64,000 nucleotides of DNA, taken from contig OY282375.1 in assembly GCA_958295825.1 (NCBI GenBank), forward strand, positions 1,349,489-1,413,488, given 5' to 3'. The stretch is from an uncultured Candidatus Entotheonella sp. GTDB taxonomy: Bacteria > Tectomicrobia > Entotheonellia > Entotheonellales > Entotheonellaceae. Numbering within the stretch: the first letter of the stretch is position 1; every line of letters begins with the position of its first letter. Shown in pieces: positions 8,847 to 17,675 of the stretch. The position numbers were made by a program, and so were the translations under genes. Under the pieces are notes generated by a model, which ran no database searches, was not told where the DNA came from, and saw nothing but the letters and a program-made list of their open reading frames with translations.

Positions 8847-9161
8847 TCAGGGTGCGTCCGCGGTTTGTAACTGCTGTCTGATGACGTCGATCTCGCCTTC
8901 ATTGCGGGAAACTCGGTCGCTGAGGGCATGGAGTTTCGCCACGTCGTCTTCCAGTCGTCCGAGGCGTTGCTCCACGGCGTCAAAACGTTGATTGATGTAC
9001 TTGTCCTGGTCGTCAAAGCGCTGGTCCATATTTCTTTCCATGGCGTCGAAACGCCGGTTCATGGGACCGACGACGAACACTTGCTGGACAGCGACGAAGG
9101 CGGCAATCGTTCCAGCGACGGCGCCGATGACGTTCGCCCTGTCTTTCAGCCAGGATAACAT
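8847..9161 (-). CDS. Small membrane-anchored coiled-coil protein
   Basis: 104 residues from the ATG at 9161, preceded by GGAGG. Residues about 8-30 (VIGAVAGTIAAFVAVQQVFVV) form one membrane segment. The rest is a charged coiled coil with repeated RFDAMERNMDQRFDDQ-type heptads, ending in a second coil (GRLEDDVAKLHALSDRV). The same design, one N-terminal helix plus a repeated RFD/RLD coil, recurs at 17217-17462 and 17676-17996. Function unknown. It could be a membrane scaffold or a partner of a mobile-element gene. Confidence 0.65.
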   Translation of the reverse strand: MLSWLKDRANVIGAVAGTIAAFVAVQQVFVVGPMNRRFDAMERNMDQRFDDQDKYINQRFDAVEQRLGRLEDDVAKLHALSDRVSRNEGEIDVIRQQLQTADAP

Positions 9162-9553
9162 TGTCGGCCATCCTCCTTTTCGGGAGTTGAGTCTTGCTTG
9201 ATTGTGCCACACGCGGGGCAGTTTTTCATCTCTGGTGTCAGAGTCCTGCTTTATGCAGCCGGCAGTAGAGTTGACTTCGACCGTAGACGTGGATTGCAGC
9301 CAGGTCGGTGGCTCTGTTCGGATCCTGGTCGAGCGTTGCGTTCGTCCACAGGTCGGCTGGCACGTTCTGGACATGGGTCGTGGAACGGGGTTGCGCGCGC
9401 TACTTGCCGGATTCTGTCACTTACGTTGGGGTTGAGGTGGACGTGGCGCCGGCCTTCGGCGTTCTCCATCATCTGGACGACGAGGCGGCGGACGTACTGG
9501 TGCGGCCGGCGCAGTCACTGCTGCGGACTGGTGGACGTCTGGTGGCGCTTGTT
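9162..9553. other. No supported gene
   Basis: About 390 bases between two minus-strand genes. Both strands have open frames, but their translations overlap one another, lack ribosome sites and show no family features. Confidence 0.4.
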
Positions 9554-10144
9554 CTATGCCGGGCGCAGGGCGCCTTGCTTCCGGCAAGGCGGATGCTGAC
9601 TGTCACGTGCGGACGCGGCGGCGGCTTCGCGCTCGTGAGCCTTGATGCGGTCGGCGACGCCTGACCAGTGGCGTGCGATGTCCTGGGTCGTGATGCGGGC
9701 TGCCGAGCGAGGTTTGCCGGTGAAGGCAATCTTGGCGTCGAACATGCGGTTGCCGTACTTGTTGCCCCACAGGTCGGGGTTATTGGCGGCCCACTGTCGC
9801 AGGCGGTCGTGCAGGGCGCGTTTGAGGCCGGTTTCGTTTCGTATCCGTTGGCAGAGCGTTTCCAGGTCGTCGGGCGGGCCGGAAAACAGGAAGGCGGACA
9901 GCAGGGCGCTGCCGTTCGCGAAGGGGATGCGTTGTCCGTTTATGAGCAGGGTGGATTCGGTTTCATTTTCCTCTATCCATGTCCATGACGGTTTGTCTTG
10001 GGAGAGGATGCTGATAGCGGTCCAGGCGCCATGGCAGGCAACGGTTTTGCAGCGCTCGCGCCATACCCGGAGCAGATTCATGTTGACGTCGGCGCCGCCG
10101 GTTTCTTTGGTGAGCCGTGAAGCAGTGTCTTCGATGTAACTCAC
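9554..10144 (-). CDS. Hypothetical protein, unrecognised
   Basis: 196 residues from a GTG at 10144 with only a weak AGGCA site. The composition is protein-like ([20 protein letters not shown], then [24 protein letters not shown]), with no known motif. It is transcribed away from the integrase relic that begins 129 bases upstream, and lies in a zone full of mobile-element debris. It may be a plasmid or phage gene, possibly decayed at the C-terminus. Confidence 0.4.
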   Translation of the reverse strand: MSYIEDTASRLTKETGGADVNMNLLRVWRERCKTVACHGAWTAISILSQDKPSWTWIEENETESTLLINGQRIPFANGSALLSAFLFSGPPDDLETLCQRIRNETGLKRALHDRLRQWAANNPDLWGNKYGNRMFDAKIAFTGKPRSAARITTQDIARHWSGVADRIKAHEREAAAASARDSQHPPCRKQGALRPA

Positions 10145-10272
10145 TGCCTGGCGGATTTTGCAGGGTCGGGATGTTGTCGCATGGTGGTTCCTTGTCGGTT
10201 GTCAGGGGTTGGCGCGCAGTCTGCGCAGATGGGGACGTTGTTCTTTTTTCTGGAAAGGACGCGTTGAACGTG

Positions 10273-11000
10273 ATGACTGACGAGATGGTGCCGAATAACG
10301 CGGCCGGTGCCTGTCGAGACCGTGTTGTGGGCTGCGCTGGAAGCCGGGCAGGCGTCGGAAACCCGTCGCGCCGTCGGCCCTGGCGGCGTTTCTGGCGGCG
10401 CGTCATGCCGCCGGACAGTCGCCGGCGTCGCTTGCCCGGGCGCACCTGGAGGCTGGCGAGGCCGATCCGACGAAACATGCCGGGGTTCGGTCGGTTCTCA
10501 AAGGTCTGGGTCGCCTGGCGGTGCTCAGGGCTGCGAAGCCGGTACGCCGCAGGAAGGCGCTGGGCGGTCTGGAAACGTGGGATGAAGCGATGCAGCGCCA
10601 GGCTTTCGACATGGCCTTGGCGCACGTTCTGTCGGACGCCGGTCTGCGGCGCTCGGAGGCCGCGGGCTTGGTGTGGCAGGACATTGAACGGGTTGCCGAC
10701 GGCAGCGGCCGCCTGCTGGTGCGGCGGTCGAAGATGGACCCCATGGGGGAAGGCCGGACCGTGGCGCTGACGCCGGTGACGGTGTGTTTGCTCGGGCGCT
10801 GCGCGGCTCTTCGCGGCGTGCGGCAGGACGGCCTGGTGTTTGGGTTGAGTGGAGGGTAGTTGTCGGCGCGGCTGGCCCGGCTGTGCGAAGAGGTGGGTCT
10901 GGGGCCGGGCTTCAGTGGTCATTCCGGGCGTGTCGGCCTGGCCCGGCGTATGGTGGCGCGGTACGCTCGCAGGGAAGATGCGGCGTCGACGCTCAGGTGA
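10273..11000 (+). pseudogene. Tyrosine recombinase/integrase relic
   Basis: Starts at an ATG ([11 protein letters not shown]), then switches frame through [15 protein letters not shown] to [20 protein letters not shown], consistent with frameshift or internal deletion. The catalytic domain then reads well: [18 protein letters not shown] (first catalytic Arg), VRRSKMD (Lys), a TAG stop at 10856-10858, then [15 protein letters not shown] (the H-x-x-R motif). It stops at 10998-11000 before any catalytic tyrosine. Hence an inactive site-specific recombinase of the XerC/phage type. Confidence 0.75.
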
Positions 11001-11289
11001 TTGTAGTGTGGGGTTGGGGTTCTTTGGCAGCGGCTGGACCGGGCACTGGCGCAGGTTGCCATTGGCGTGGCACGGACGCCACTTCGAGTTCATGGATTCC
11101 CAGTACAGGCCCATTGGCGCCGTAGTGGCGGCACGTCTTGTTGGCCGTGCTGGGTCGGTCTCCGCGGTGGCTCCATCCGGGGGCGGTATGCCTGCCGGCA
11201 TTGCCGGCAGGCAATCGGGTCGATGTCCTTCTTTGTTATTTCTGCCGGCAGGAATGGCAGCTCCACATGACGTCTTGTGGCAACAGGTT

Positions 11290-11690
11290 TCTTTTATAAA
11301 GGTGGGTTTGAGCGGTGGCAACGGTGCAAGCGTTTCCTCGAAGTCCTTTGCGAGCCGACGATTGCGGTTCAGCCAGGCCAGAGTTCGTTCAACTACCCAG
11401 CGCCTCGGCAAGACTTCAAAGGTGTGGCGGTAGCCGGTCGCTTGACAATCTTCACGCGCCAGCGGCCAAGCGGTTTGAGCACCGCCGCCAATTTGGGGCC
11501 TGAACAGGCCTGATCGGCGAAGACATGGCGCATCCTCGGAAACGCGCGGCGCACAGAGGCCAACACGACAGGCGCGCCGTCACGGTCTTGGACATTGGCG
11601 CCATGGACCTGCACGGTGACCAGCAGGCCGCCAGTATCGGTGAAGAGATGACGCTTGTCCCCGCAACTGAACACGAGAGACTTGATGGAA
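11290..11690 (-). pseudogene. IS5-family transposase remnant
   Basis: Only the C-terminal half is left. From about 11670 it reads [28 protein letters not shown], then [15 protein letters not shown]. After a frameshift near 11400 it continues as [25 protein letters not shown], the signature end of IS5/ISL2-type transposases. No start codon region or inverted repeats are visible. It is a different IS5 lineage from the element at 5849-6695. Confidence 0.75.
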
Positions 11691-11698
11691 AACATGAT

Positions 11699-11716
11699 GT
11701 TCACTATAGTGTGAAC
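11699..11716. promoter_or_regulatory. Palindromic operator-like site upstream of the Xre-type antitoxin
   Basis: GTTCACTATAGTGTGAAC has a perfect 10-base palindrome CACTATAGTG in its middle and lies 39 bases before the antitoxin start codon. Antitoxins of this class usually repress their own promoter, so this is a reasonable operator candidate. No binding is shown. Confidence 0.35.
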
Positions 11717-11754
11717 TGACTTGAGTATCATGTCTCTTCAGGAAGGATCGCCTT

Positions 11755-12411
11755 GTGGCTGAGACCTTGCCCCTCATCAACCTGACGCCCGACGAGATTG
11801 AGAAGCTGCCCGCCAAGCTCCGCGACAAGATCAGCGCAACCGATGTCATTGGCGTTTGGCTCGTGGGCGGCACAACGGAGCGAATCGCACAACGGATCGC
11901 TCGAGTGGTTGAACTGTTTCCTCGGGCCGCGGCCAAGCACAATGAACAATTGAGCGACGCCAATATCGAGAAAATGCTCGACGTGTTTCTCTCCGACACG
12001 CCGCGCCCGCCGGTCGAGACTGAACTCGACATCGACAATGCCAGACTGCGTGCCGACTACCTCCAGGAAACGCCTTGTCTGACAGCGGCACAGGTGCACG
12101 CCGCCTCGGGTCTCAATCCAAGAAACAGGAGCGAACCCGCCTCCCGCTGGAAACGAGAGGGCAGACTGTTTGCCGTGCGCCGCTCGGGCATTGACCTCTA
12201 CCCGGCCTTTCAGTTTGAGGACGGAGTTCCGCGGCCTGTCATCAAGAAGATCCTCGCCGCACTGCCGAAAGACATGACCGGTTGGCAGATCGCCCTATGG
12301 TTCGCCTCCGGCAACGGCTGGCTCGGTGGCGACGAGCCGCAGGAGCGCTTGGTTGACCCGGACGCCGTAATCGACGCGGCTCTGAAACTCGCCGACCCCG
12401 CGGTCGGGTGA
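11755..12411 (+). CDS. Antitoxin of the Xre/MbcA/ParS (DUF2384) type
   Basis: 218 residues from a GTG with AGGA upstream. The C-terminal part (MTGWQIALWFASGNGWLGGDEPQERLVDP) matches the toxin-binding DUF2384 domain that partners RES toxins. The middle (SRWKREGRLFAVRRSGIDLYPAFQFEDG) resembles the DNA-reading extension of larger antitoxins. It is longer than the usual 130-160 residues because of about 90 N-terminal residues. Its stop codon overlaps a possible GTG start of the next gene, so the pair is translationally coupled or nearly so. Intact, unlike most of the surrounding genes. Confidence 0.8.
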   Translation: MAETLPLINLTPDEIEKLPAKLRDKISATDVIGVWLVGGTTERIAQRIARVVELFPRAAAKHNEQLSDANIEKMLDVFLSDTPRPPVETELDIDNARLRADYLQETPCLTAAQVHAASGLNPRNRSEPASRWKREGRLFAVRRSGIDLYPAFQFEDGVPRPVIKKILAALPKDMTGWQIALWFASGNGWLGGDEPQERLVDPDAVIDAALKLADPAVG

Positions 12412-12425
12412 GGGTCGTCCGCCAC

Positions 12426-13061
12426 ATGTCCATCCGAAGGCCGCCGGCAAGACTCGCCGGTCCCAACATCGTCATCCTCCCTGCCGACGCGCTGGTACAC
12501 CGGGTGCACGCCCGCAATTACGGCGCCGACCACTTCAATCCCTGCCAAGGGGCTCCCACACGCTTCGCGCCCGTTCACGACGCCGAAGGAAACTGCGTTC
12601 CGTCTCTGTATGCAGCGGACACGCTGAAGGCGGCGGTCTACGAGACGATCTTCCACGACATTCCGGTTACGGCCAGACGCAGGACCGTTCCCAGAACGCT
12701 CGTTCAGAGCCGCGCCCACGGCCAGTTGCAGATCCGGCGCGGTCTGCAACTGGCCTCGCTACGCGGTCCCGACCTGCGGCAGTGGCGTATCAGCCGGAAT
12801 TCGCTGATCACCACATCGCCGTCTCTCTATCGGGACACCGCCCTTTGGGCAGCGGCCATCCATCACCAATTCCCGGATGTCGAAGGGCTGCTCTGGACCT
12901 CTAACCAGTGTGACCCGGACACGGCCTACCTGTTTTTCGGGGACCGGGTGGCCGCGGAGGATTTCAACCTCGTGCAGGCCCGTGACGGCATGGTGGATCC
13001 GTCGTTTCTGGCAGACGTGCGCCAAACGGGTCGAAGGAGCGGGATCAGTATCACGGTCTAG
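12426..13061 (+). CDS. RES-domain toxin
   Basis: 211 residues from the ATG at 12426; an upstream GTG at 12408 is an alternative. RES toxins are ADP-ribosyltransferase-like enzymes that deplete NAD+ in the cell. The family residues are visible: arginine in GAPTRFAPV, tyrosine in SLYAADTLKAAVYETIFHD and the following glutamate, and the LLWTSNQCDPDTAYLFFGDRV strand near the C-terminus. Paired with the antitoxin directly upstream. The pair probably served addiction of the plasmid whose partition and replication genes follow. Confidence 0.85.
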   Translation: MSIRRPPARLAGPNIVILPADALVHRVHARNYGADHFNPCQGAPTRFAPVHDAEGNCVPSLYAADTLKAAVYETIFHDIPVTARRRTVPRTLVQSRAHGQLQIRRGLQLASLRGPDLRQWRISRNSLITTSPSLYRDTALWAAAIHHQFPDVEGLLWTSNQCDPDTAYLFFGDRVAAEDFNLVQARDGMVDPSFLADVRQTGRRSGISITV

Positions 13062-13144
13062 CCGCAGACGGGCCTGCGTCAACGTGATAATCAGTGGTCA
13101 GACGGGCAAATTCACATATTGTTGCGATATTAAATAAATATGTT

Positions 13145-13158
13145 ATCATACGTATGAT
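13145..13158. promoter_or_regulatory. 14-base perfect palindrome upstream of parA
   Basis: ATCATACGTATGAT is self-complementary and lies in a very AT-rich segment 33 bases before the parA start codon. The half-site TATCATA recurs at about 14042-14048 at the end of the partition operon. It fits an autoregulatory operator or a centromere-like site of a small plasmid partition system. Inference only. Confidence 0.4.
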
Positions 13159-13190
13159 GTTAACATTTTATTGTGACAAGAGATTAAGCC

Positions 13191-13793
13191 GTGAAAACAG
13201 CCAGCGTGTGGAATCCCAAGGGTGGACAGGGCAAGAGCATGGTGGCGACCAACCTGGCAGCCGCGGCCGTTGAACTTGGGCTCAAGCCCGTGGTAATCGA
13301 CCGCGATGAGCAGGGTACCTCCATGTTGTACCACCAAGCCGGCAACCTGCCGTTCGAGGTACTGCCCGATTACCCCCGGTCGGCACCCAATGTGGATCTG
13401 GTATTGGTCGACCATATGGCGAACGACAGGGTGGTCCCCCGCCCGCCGCTTCTCGTTATGCCCGTGATCCCGAAGCGGTCACAGTACGCCGCCTACGTCG
13501 AGGCCCTGAAACAGGCTGAGGACGCGGGCAAACGCATCATCACCGTAGTAACGAACGGGGACCTGCGGCGTGAGCAGGAGCGCGCCGTCGTGCTGGCGAT
13601 CAAACAAAGGGGTGCCTTCGAGATTCGCGCCAGCGGCATTTTCAGCCGCGCCGACAACGACTACCGGACGATCTATGACCCCGCGATCAATGGGGCCTAC
13701 GGCGTCCGCGACCGCCGCCACGAATTTTCCGCCATTCTCGCGTCAGTGCTGCAAAACCAACAGGGAAAGGATTTGAACCATGCCGAAGCGTAA
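13191..13793 (+). CDS. parA: ParA-type plasmid partition ATPase
   Basis: 200 residues from a GTG. It has a deviant Walker A motif KGGQGKS at residues 10-16, a VVIDRDEQ strand, VLVDHM as Walker B, and the short C-terminal half typical of small plasmid ParA proteins without a DNA-binding N-terminus. Its end overlaps the next gene by 14 bases. Known role: ATP-dependent movement of plasmid copies along the nucleoid with a centromere-binding partner. Intact although repA downstream is broken. Confidence 0.85.
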   Translation: MKTASVWNPKGGQGKSMVATNLAAAAVELGLKPVVIDRDEQGTSMLYHQAGNLPFEVLPDYPRSAPNVDLVLVDHMANDRVVPRPPLLVMPVIPKRSQYAAYVEALKQAEDAGKRIITVVTNGDLRREQERAVVLAIKQRGAFEIRASGIFSRADNDYRTIYDPAINGAYGVRDRRHEFSAILASVLQNQQGKDLNHAEA

Positions 13794-14049
13794 CAACGGC
13801 GAGCCCGACTGGCTCAACGGCGAAGCCGAGCGCGCCACCCACCTTCACGACAGTGGCAAGAAAGTGAACAACCCCTCGGCCAGCAAGATGCCACCACGCA
13901 CCCTGAAGGGGTTTCGTATTCGTCAGGACTATCAGCAGCGTTATGACGTCCTGGCGGCAACCGTGAAGCATACGGAGGGAAAGAAGGGACCGGAGTTAAT
14001 CGAGGAGGCCCTGGAGATGTTATTCCAGAAATATGACAAGGTATCATAA
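13780..14049 (+). CDS. Small ParB-like partition partner
   Basis: 89 residues, start codon overlapping the end of parA. The N-terminus is basic and polar. The C-terminal half (KGFRIRQDYQQRYDVLAATVKHTEGKKGPELIEEALEMLF) looks like a ribbon-helix-helix fold, as in small centromere-binding proteins of type Ib partition systems. The position right after a short ParA supports this. No experimentally known homologue is recognised. Confidence 0.65.
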   Translation: MPKRNNGEPDWLNGEAERATHLHDSGKKVNNPSASKMPPRTLKGFRIRQDYQQRYDVLAATVKHTEGKKGPELIEEALEMLFQKYDKVS

Positions 14050-14104
14050 TGTCAATATGTAGACACGTTGATTAGTTAACAATTTAATATATTTACTCAT
14101 TATC

Positions 14105-15054
14105 ATGACCAGCAGCGAAAACACAAACGTCGCGCGATTTCATCTGACCCCGAAACAGGAACGCATTGTTGTGGGAGCGGGGCGTTTGGTCGAGGACGGA
14201 AGCGAAACGGATTACCTACAGCCATTCGGTCCTCTGTCAGACCTCGCTACCGTTCAAGGACCAATCAGCCACCAGAGAATGGAAAAACCAAAACGGGCGA
14301 TCGGTTGTCCTGATCGAAGCGGGAGCAGGTCTACGACCCGAACAAGACCGATATGGTCAAGCTCGGGTTGCCCTACGGCACAAAGCCGCGCCTGATCCTT
14401 CTGGACTGGAACAGACAAGCGATTTTGACCCGCAGTCCTGAGATTAAGGTGGAGGACACGCTTTACGCTTTCCTGCATCGTCTGAAGCTTCCCACAGAAG
14501 GCCGCGTGTACAGCATGATCAAGAAACAGCTGGCCGCGCTCGCAGCCTGTCAAATGACCATAGGCTGGACAGAGGGGAATGGGAGCGGTTCGACGGGATA
14601 CGGCCGCATTGTCAGCAACATGAATGTGCTGTTTTCGAAGAACGAAAAGCAGCGGATCTTGTGGCCGAACACGGTCACGCTATCAATTGATTACTTCAAC
14701 AGCCTCATGCACCACGCCGTGCCGCTGGACGATGGCGCATTGTACCTGCTGCGGGACAGCGCAGTGGAACTGGACCTGTACGCGATGCTCTCCGAACGGT
14801 TACACCGGATCCCTCATAACAAGCCGCAGTTCATTTCGTGGACAACCCTTCACGATCAATACGGAGAAGGCTACAAACGCATACGAGACTTCAGAGCTCG
14901 GTTCCTGAGACACCTTGCAGATGTGCAGGTGGTCTATCCCGATGCACGCATAGACGAAATCAAGACTGATAGCGGCCGCAGCAGAGGACTGCTGCTCCGT
15001 CACAGCAAACCTCCGGTGCGCAAACTCGCTGTACAAAACCCTGTGAAAAGCTGA
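14105..15054 (+). pseudogene. repA: Plasmid replication initiator RepA (RepA_C type), two frameshifts
   Basis: Three frames must be joined. From the ATG at 14105 it reads MTSSENTNVARFHLTPKQER to DYLQPF. Near 14225 it shifts to TSLPFKDQSATREWKNQNG and VVLIEAG. Near 14320 it shifts to EQVYDPNKTDMVKLGLPYG, then runs intact to 15054 through KPRLILLDWNRQAI, SPEIKVEDTLYAFLHRL and ISWTTLHDQYGEG. The order of these blocks is that of plasmid RepA proteins. With two shifts in about 100 bases the initiator is probably dead, so this is a stranded plasmid. Confidence 0.75.
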
Positions 15055-15351
15055 AGTTCTCCATGTGTAATCGGTCGCACAAACCTATATTAATCTATAT
15101 ATAAGACAACCTGTATTAGACAAGTATCTTTAGTGAATAATAGGACAAGACACCCTTTGTCAAAACAAGAACCGCTTGCTACGCGGTTCCACACGCCTGC
15201 GGCCACACCGTGTTTTTGGCGTAGCACTTCGGCGACGGTTTGGTGCGCTGCGCACAAAAATCTGATCGAAATCAGGTAGTGATCTAGTTTGAAAAGGGAA
15301 TGGAAAAACGCCCAGTACAATCAAGGAAAAATGAGAGGAAAGGGACCCATC
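15055..15351. other. Noncoding stretch after repA, with a 7-bp hairpin
   Basis: AT-rich at first. Bases 15169-15175 (GAACCGC) pair with 15183-15189 around a 7-base loop. On the minus strand this hairpin is followed by a T-rich run, so it could be a weak terminator or part of the old plasmid origin. No iterons were found by eye. Confidence 0.35.
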
Positions 15352-15663
15352 ATGTCCAGCCCCCCACAGTTTTATTACCCCTTGTGTCTGTTACCCGAGG
15401 ATTACGGCTACCCCGTCTACGTCCGCCAAGCCGCGGGCGACGTCCGAGTCGACGGCTTCGTCGCCGACGCCTGGCCCCTAGGCACCCCCTACCTCGCCGA
15501 CAACGAGCAGAAAGCCCTGACGGCCCTCGGCCTCATGGCCAAGGACGGCACCTGGACGCCGCCGGCCGAGCAATACGGCGCCTACCCGACGCCGGAGCAA
15601 AAAGCGACGGCTATTCCCAGCCCGGCATGCGTCGTCGAGCCGCCGTCCCTCCAGAGCCCGTAG
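15352..15663 (+). CDS. Hypothetical protein, unrecognised
   Basis: 103 residues from the ATG at 15352, with an AG-rich stretch upstream. Starts MSSPPQFYYPLCLLPEDYGYPVY and contains no known motif, membrane segment or signal peptide. Its last 82 bases overlap the end of the convergent lipoprotein gene, an unusual amount. Either this ORF or the annotated lipoprotein C-terminus may be longer than in the real gene. Confidence 0.35.
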   Translation: MSSPPQFYYPLCLLPEDYGYPVYVRQAAGDVRVDGFVADAWPLGTPYLADNEQKALTALGLMAKDGTWTPPAEQYGAYPTPEQKATAIPSPACVVEPPSLQSP

Positions 15664-16235
15664 CTTGTTGCGGTCGGGGCGACGGTAACTGCCACTCCGC
15701 AGCCTCCGTTGCCGCACTGGTCCGGGATACTGCCCGAAATATCGAAGACACCCATGGTGCGTACGGTGTCGAATCCGCTGCGTGATTCGAGGTCCACTTC
15801 ACTCAGGTCGATATCAGCAGAGGGGTTGATCAAGTCTTGTAAGCTGATCACGGTTCTCTGGTCCCGGTAGCTGTTCACGGGTTTGTCATCCACGACGCAA
15901 CGCACGCCAGCACAGGACACACTCAGGTAGTCCCTGACCGTTTCGCCTTGAAGGATCAGGGGATTGCCACCCGAAAAAATATAGGGCTCCTCTTCGGTAG
16001 AGATGATGTAGCGAAGGTGGAAACCGGGGAGGAGCAGGGTATCGGATCGTTCGACAATTTTCTCGAGCTGGAGCACTCTTGAGTCTACTCTCAGCTGGTT
16101 GAGCTCAGCGTCGGGGAGTCTGGGAGATTCAGTGCCTCCACTGCCGCAAGCAGTGAGAATCAACGTGGCGGCGATAGCCACTGTAACCGTTACGACTTGT
16201 CCTGCTCGTATTTTTCGTGCCGCTCCCTGCATCAT
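15582..16235 (-). CDS. Putative lipoprotein
   Basis: 217 residues from the double ATG at 16235, preceded by GGAAGGTG. The N-terminus is a lipoprotein signal: basic residues, a hydrophobic run, then LILTAC with the modified cysteine at residue 30, followed by GSGG. The mature part is not recognised. It holds paired cysteines (SVSCAGVRCVV and DQCGNGGCG) that could form disulfides. The C-terminus TSYGLWRDGGSTTHAGLGIAVAF is aromatic and glycine-rich, like an outer-membrane-associated strand. Surface or periplasmic function inferred only from the signal. Confidence 0.65.
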   Translation of the reverse strand: MMQGAARKIRAGQVVTVTVAIAATLILTACGSGGTESPRLPDAELNQLRVDSRVLQLEKIVERSDTLLLPGFHLRYIISTEEEPYIFSGGNPLILQGETVRDYLSVSCAGVRCVVDDKPVNSYRDQRTVISLQDLINPSADIDLSEVDLESRSGFDTVRTMGVFDISGSIPDQCGNGGCGVAVTVAPTATSYGLWRDGGSTTHAGLGIAVAFCSGVG

Positions 16236-16282
16236 CGCTATCACCTTCCGATAAGGGCGATTATGTCGCCAGACGCAAAAAG

Positions 16283-16308
16283 CCCCTCCGGGACATTCCC
16301 CGGAGGGG
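16283..16308 (-). terminator. Rho-independent terminator (minus strand)
   Basis: A perfect 10-bp stem (CCCCTCCGGG at 16283-16292 with 16299-16308) and a 6-base loop. On the minus strand it is followed by a run of five T. It insulates the lipoprotein gene from minus-strand transcription arriving from above. Confidence 0.7.
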
Positions 16309-16399
16309 GTGGCCGGCAGGTTCGGACAACCCCGCTTATGTTACCGTTGCGCGGATCAAGTACACCTGACCGGCGGTGACACGCCTTCAAGGAGGCAAT

Positions 16400-17008
16400 A
16401 TGGAGATGTCTGAAAACCTCAGAATCATGCGCGCCATTCGGGATGGTCTAAAACCGCCAAAGACTATTCACACTGAGTTCCTAGAAAAGGATGGGACGAG
16501 TATCAAGAATGCGACGAGTGTCATCATGCCCAAACTGTGCGAGATTGGTCATCAATTTGGCTGCAAGGTAGGCATCGAAGCTCGCAAATTTGGTGCCGAC
16601 TGTGTTGAATTTCTCTACGACGTTACCTGGCGCAGATACAACGGCGACCACCTAATTGACGTGCCCCTGGTCGGGGAGTGCGAGTGGAGCAAATCTAAGA
16701 ATTATGACGCCGTCAAATATGACTTCCACAAGCTGCTCCTGGCGCGAGCGGGCGTCCGTCTGATGATCTATTCCTACTACGCCCTTGATGGGCTTGATGG
16801 GGGACTCATCCATGGGCCAGGTTGTCAGAAGCAGGACGACAGAAAGAAGGCTGCTCGAGAAATCGCCGAACGACTTGCTGGGAGCGTCAAGGCGTTCAAA
16901 TACCGCCAAGAGGACGATGCCTGGCTGTTGATAGGCGGTGTATGGCACGAAGACCCTTGGTGCCTTTGCTTCACGATTGATCAAAACGGCAAAGTCGACG
17001 ACTTCTGA
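16400..17008 (+). CDS. Hypothetical protein with a possible nuclease-like core
   Basis: 202 residues from the ATG at 16400, with AAGGAGG five bases upstream. The centre reads ADCVEFLYDVTW, then VPLVGECEWSKS: an aspartate followed by E-x-E-x-S-K, reminiscent of a PD-(D/E)XK arrangement. LLLARAGVRLMIYSYY then forms a strand. The rest is unrecognised. AT-richer than neighbours, so probably acquired. The nuclease suggestion is weak. Confidence 0.55.
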   Translation: MEMSENLRIMRAIRDGLKPPKTIHTEFLEKDGTSIKNATSVIMPKLCEIGHQFGCKVGIEARKFGADCVEFLYDVTWRRYNGDHLIDVPLVGECEWSKSKNYDAVKYDFHKLLLARAGVRLMIYSYYALDGLDGGLIHGPGCQKQDDRKKAAREIAERLAGSVKAFKYRQEDDAWLLIGGVWHEDPWCLCFTIDQNGKVDDF

Positions 17009-17216
17009 TAATCTTTCATTATGTAAAACTTCGATCCGCGCGGCTGCTGGACCAAACGCGCCTCGGGGGAATGCCCCACCACCGCTTTTACCATCTTCAA
17101 CAACCGCGCGGACCTTCGCCGGGCGTGGTGGGGCAGGGCGGTCCTTGAGAGGCCGCACCACACCCGGAAGTGGGGCGGCGGTGGGGGCTTTTCACGCCCG
17201 TCGCCACCGCGATTCC

Positions 17217-17462
17217 CTATGCAGACGGGGCTGTTTCTTCACGAAAGCGCCCGGCGATCCAGTCTTCGATGCGCGACAGGCGTTCCTTGACGCTCGTCAG
17301 ATCCGCTTCAAGACGGTCCAAGCGCGCCTCAATGCGGTCCATACGCGCCTCGATGCGATCCATACGGGCGTTCAGACTGGCGTTCAGGCTGGCGTACATA
17401 CGCCACTGCAAACCCGCCAATGCCACGCCGACGCCGATAATCGCCCAGAATTCCGCGCTCAT
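17217..17462 (-). CDS. Small membrane-anchored coiled-coil protein
   Basis: 81 residues from the ATG at 17462 with GGAGGG upstream. One N-terminal membrane helix (FWAIIGVGVALAGLQW), then repeated 7-residue units (MDRIEAR twice, LDRLEAD) forming a coiled coil, and a short acidic tail. Same design as the proteins at 8847-9161 and 17676-17996. Function unknown. Confidence 0.65.
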   Translation of the reverse strand: MSAEFWAIIGVGVALAGLQWRMYASLNASLNARMDRIEARMDRIEARLDRLEADLTSVKERLSRIEDWIAGRFREETAPSA

Positions 17463-17675
17463 GCGTCCCTCCTTCGCTCGTTTTACCCCTACCCTCCAGC
17501 CTTTCCTACTCGGATTCCGATAGTAATGGAACAATTTTGGTTGTTAAGGAATCCTGCCGCCCGCCCCCCGCAACGGTCGTAGTCCCTTGCGCCCACGTCA
17601 TCGGGCCGCAGCGGATCGGAGCCAGGTGCAGGCGCTTTCGGGACGCCCCCCCGACACACCGGGACAAAAACCCGG

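Noticed and set aside
9963-11411. Single long minus-strand ORF of 482 codons
   Set aside because: Only its first 30 codons are real (end of an IS5 transposase); the rest is low-complexity antisense of the integrase relic and intergenic DNA.
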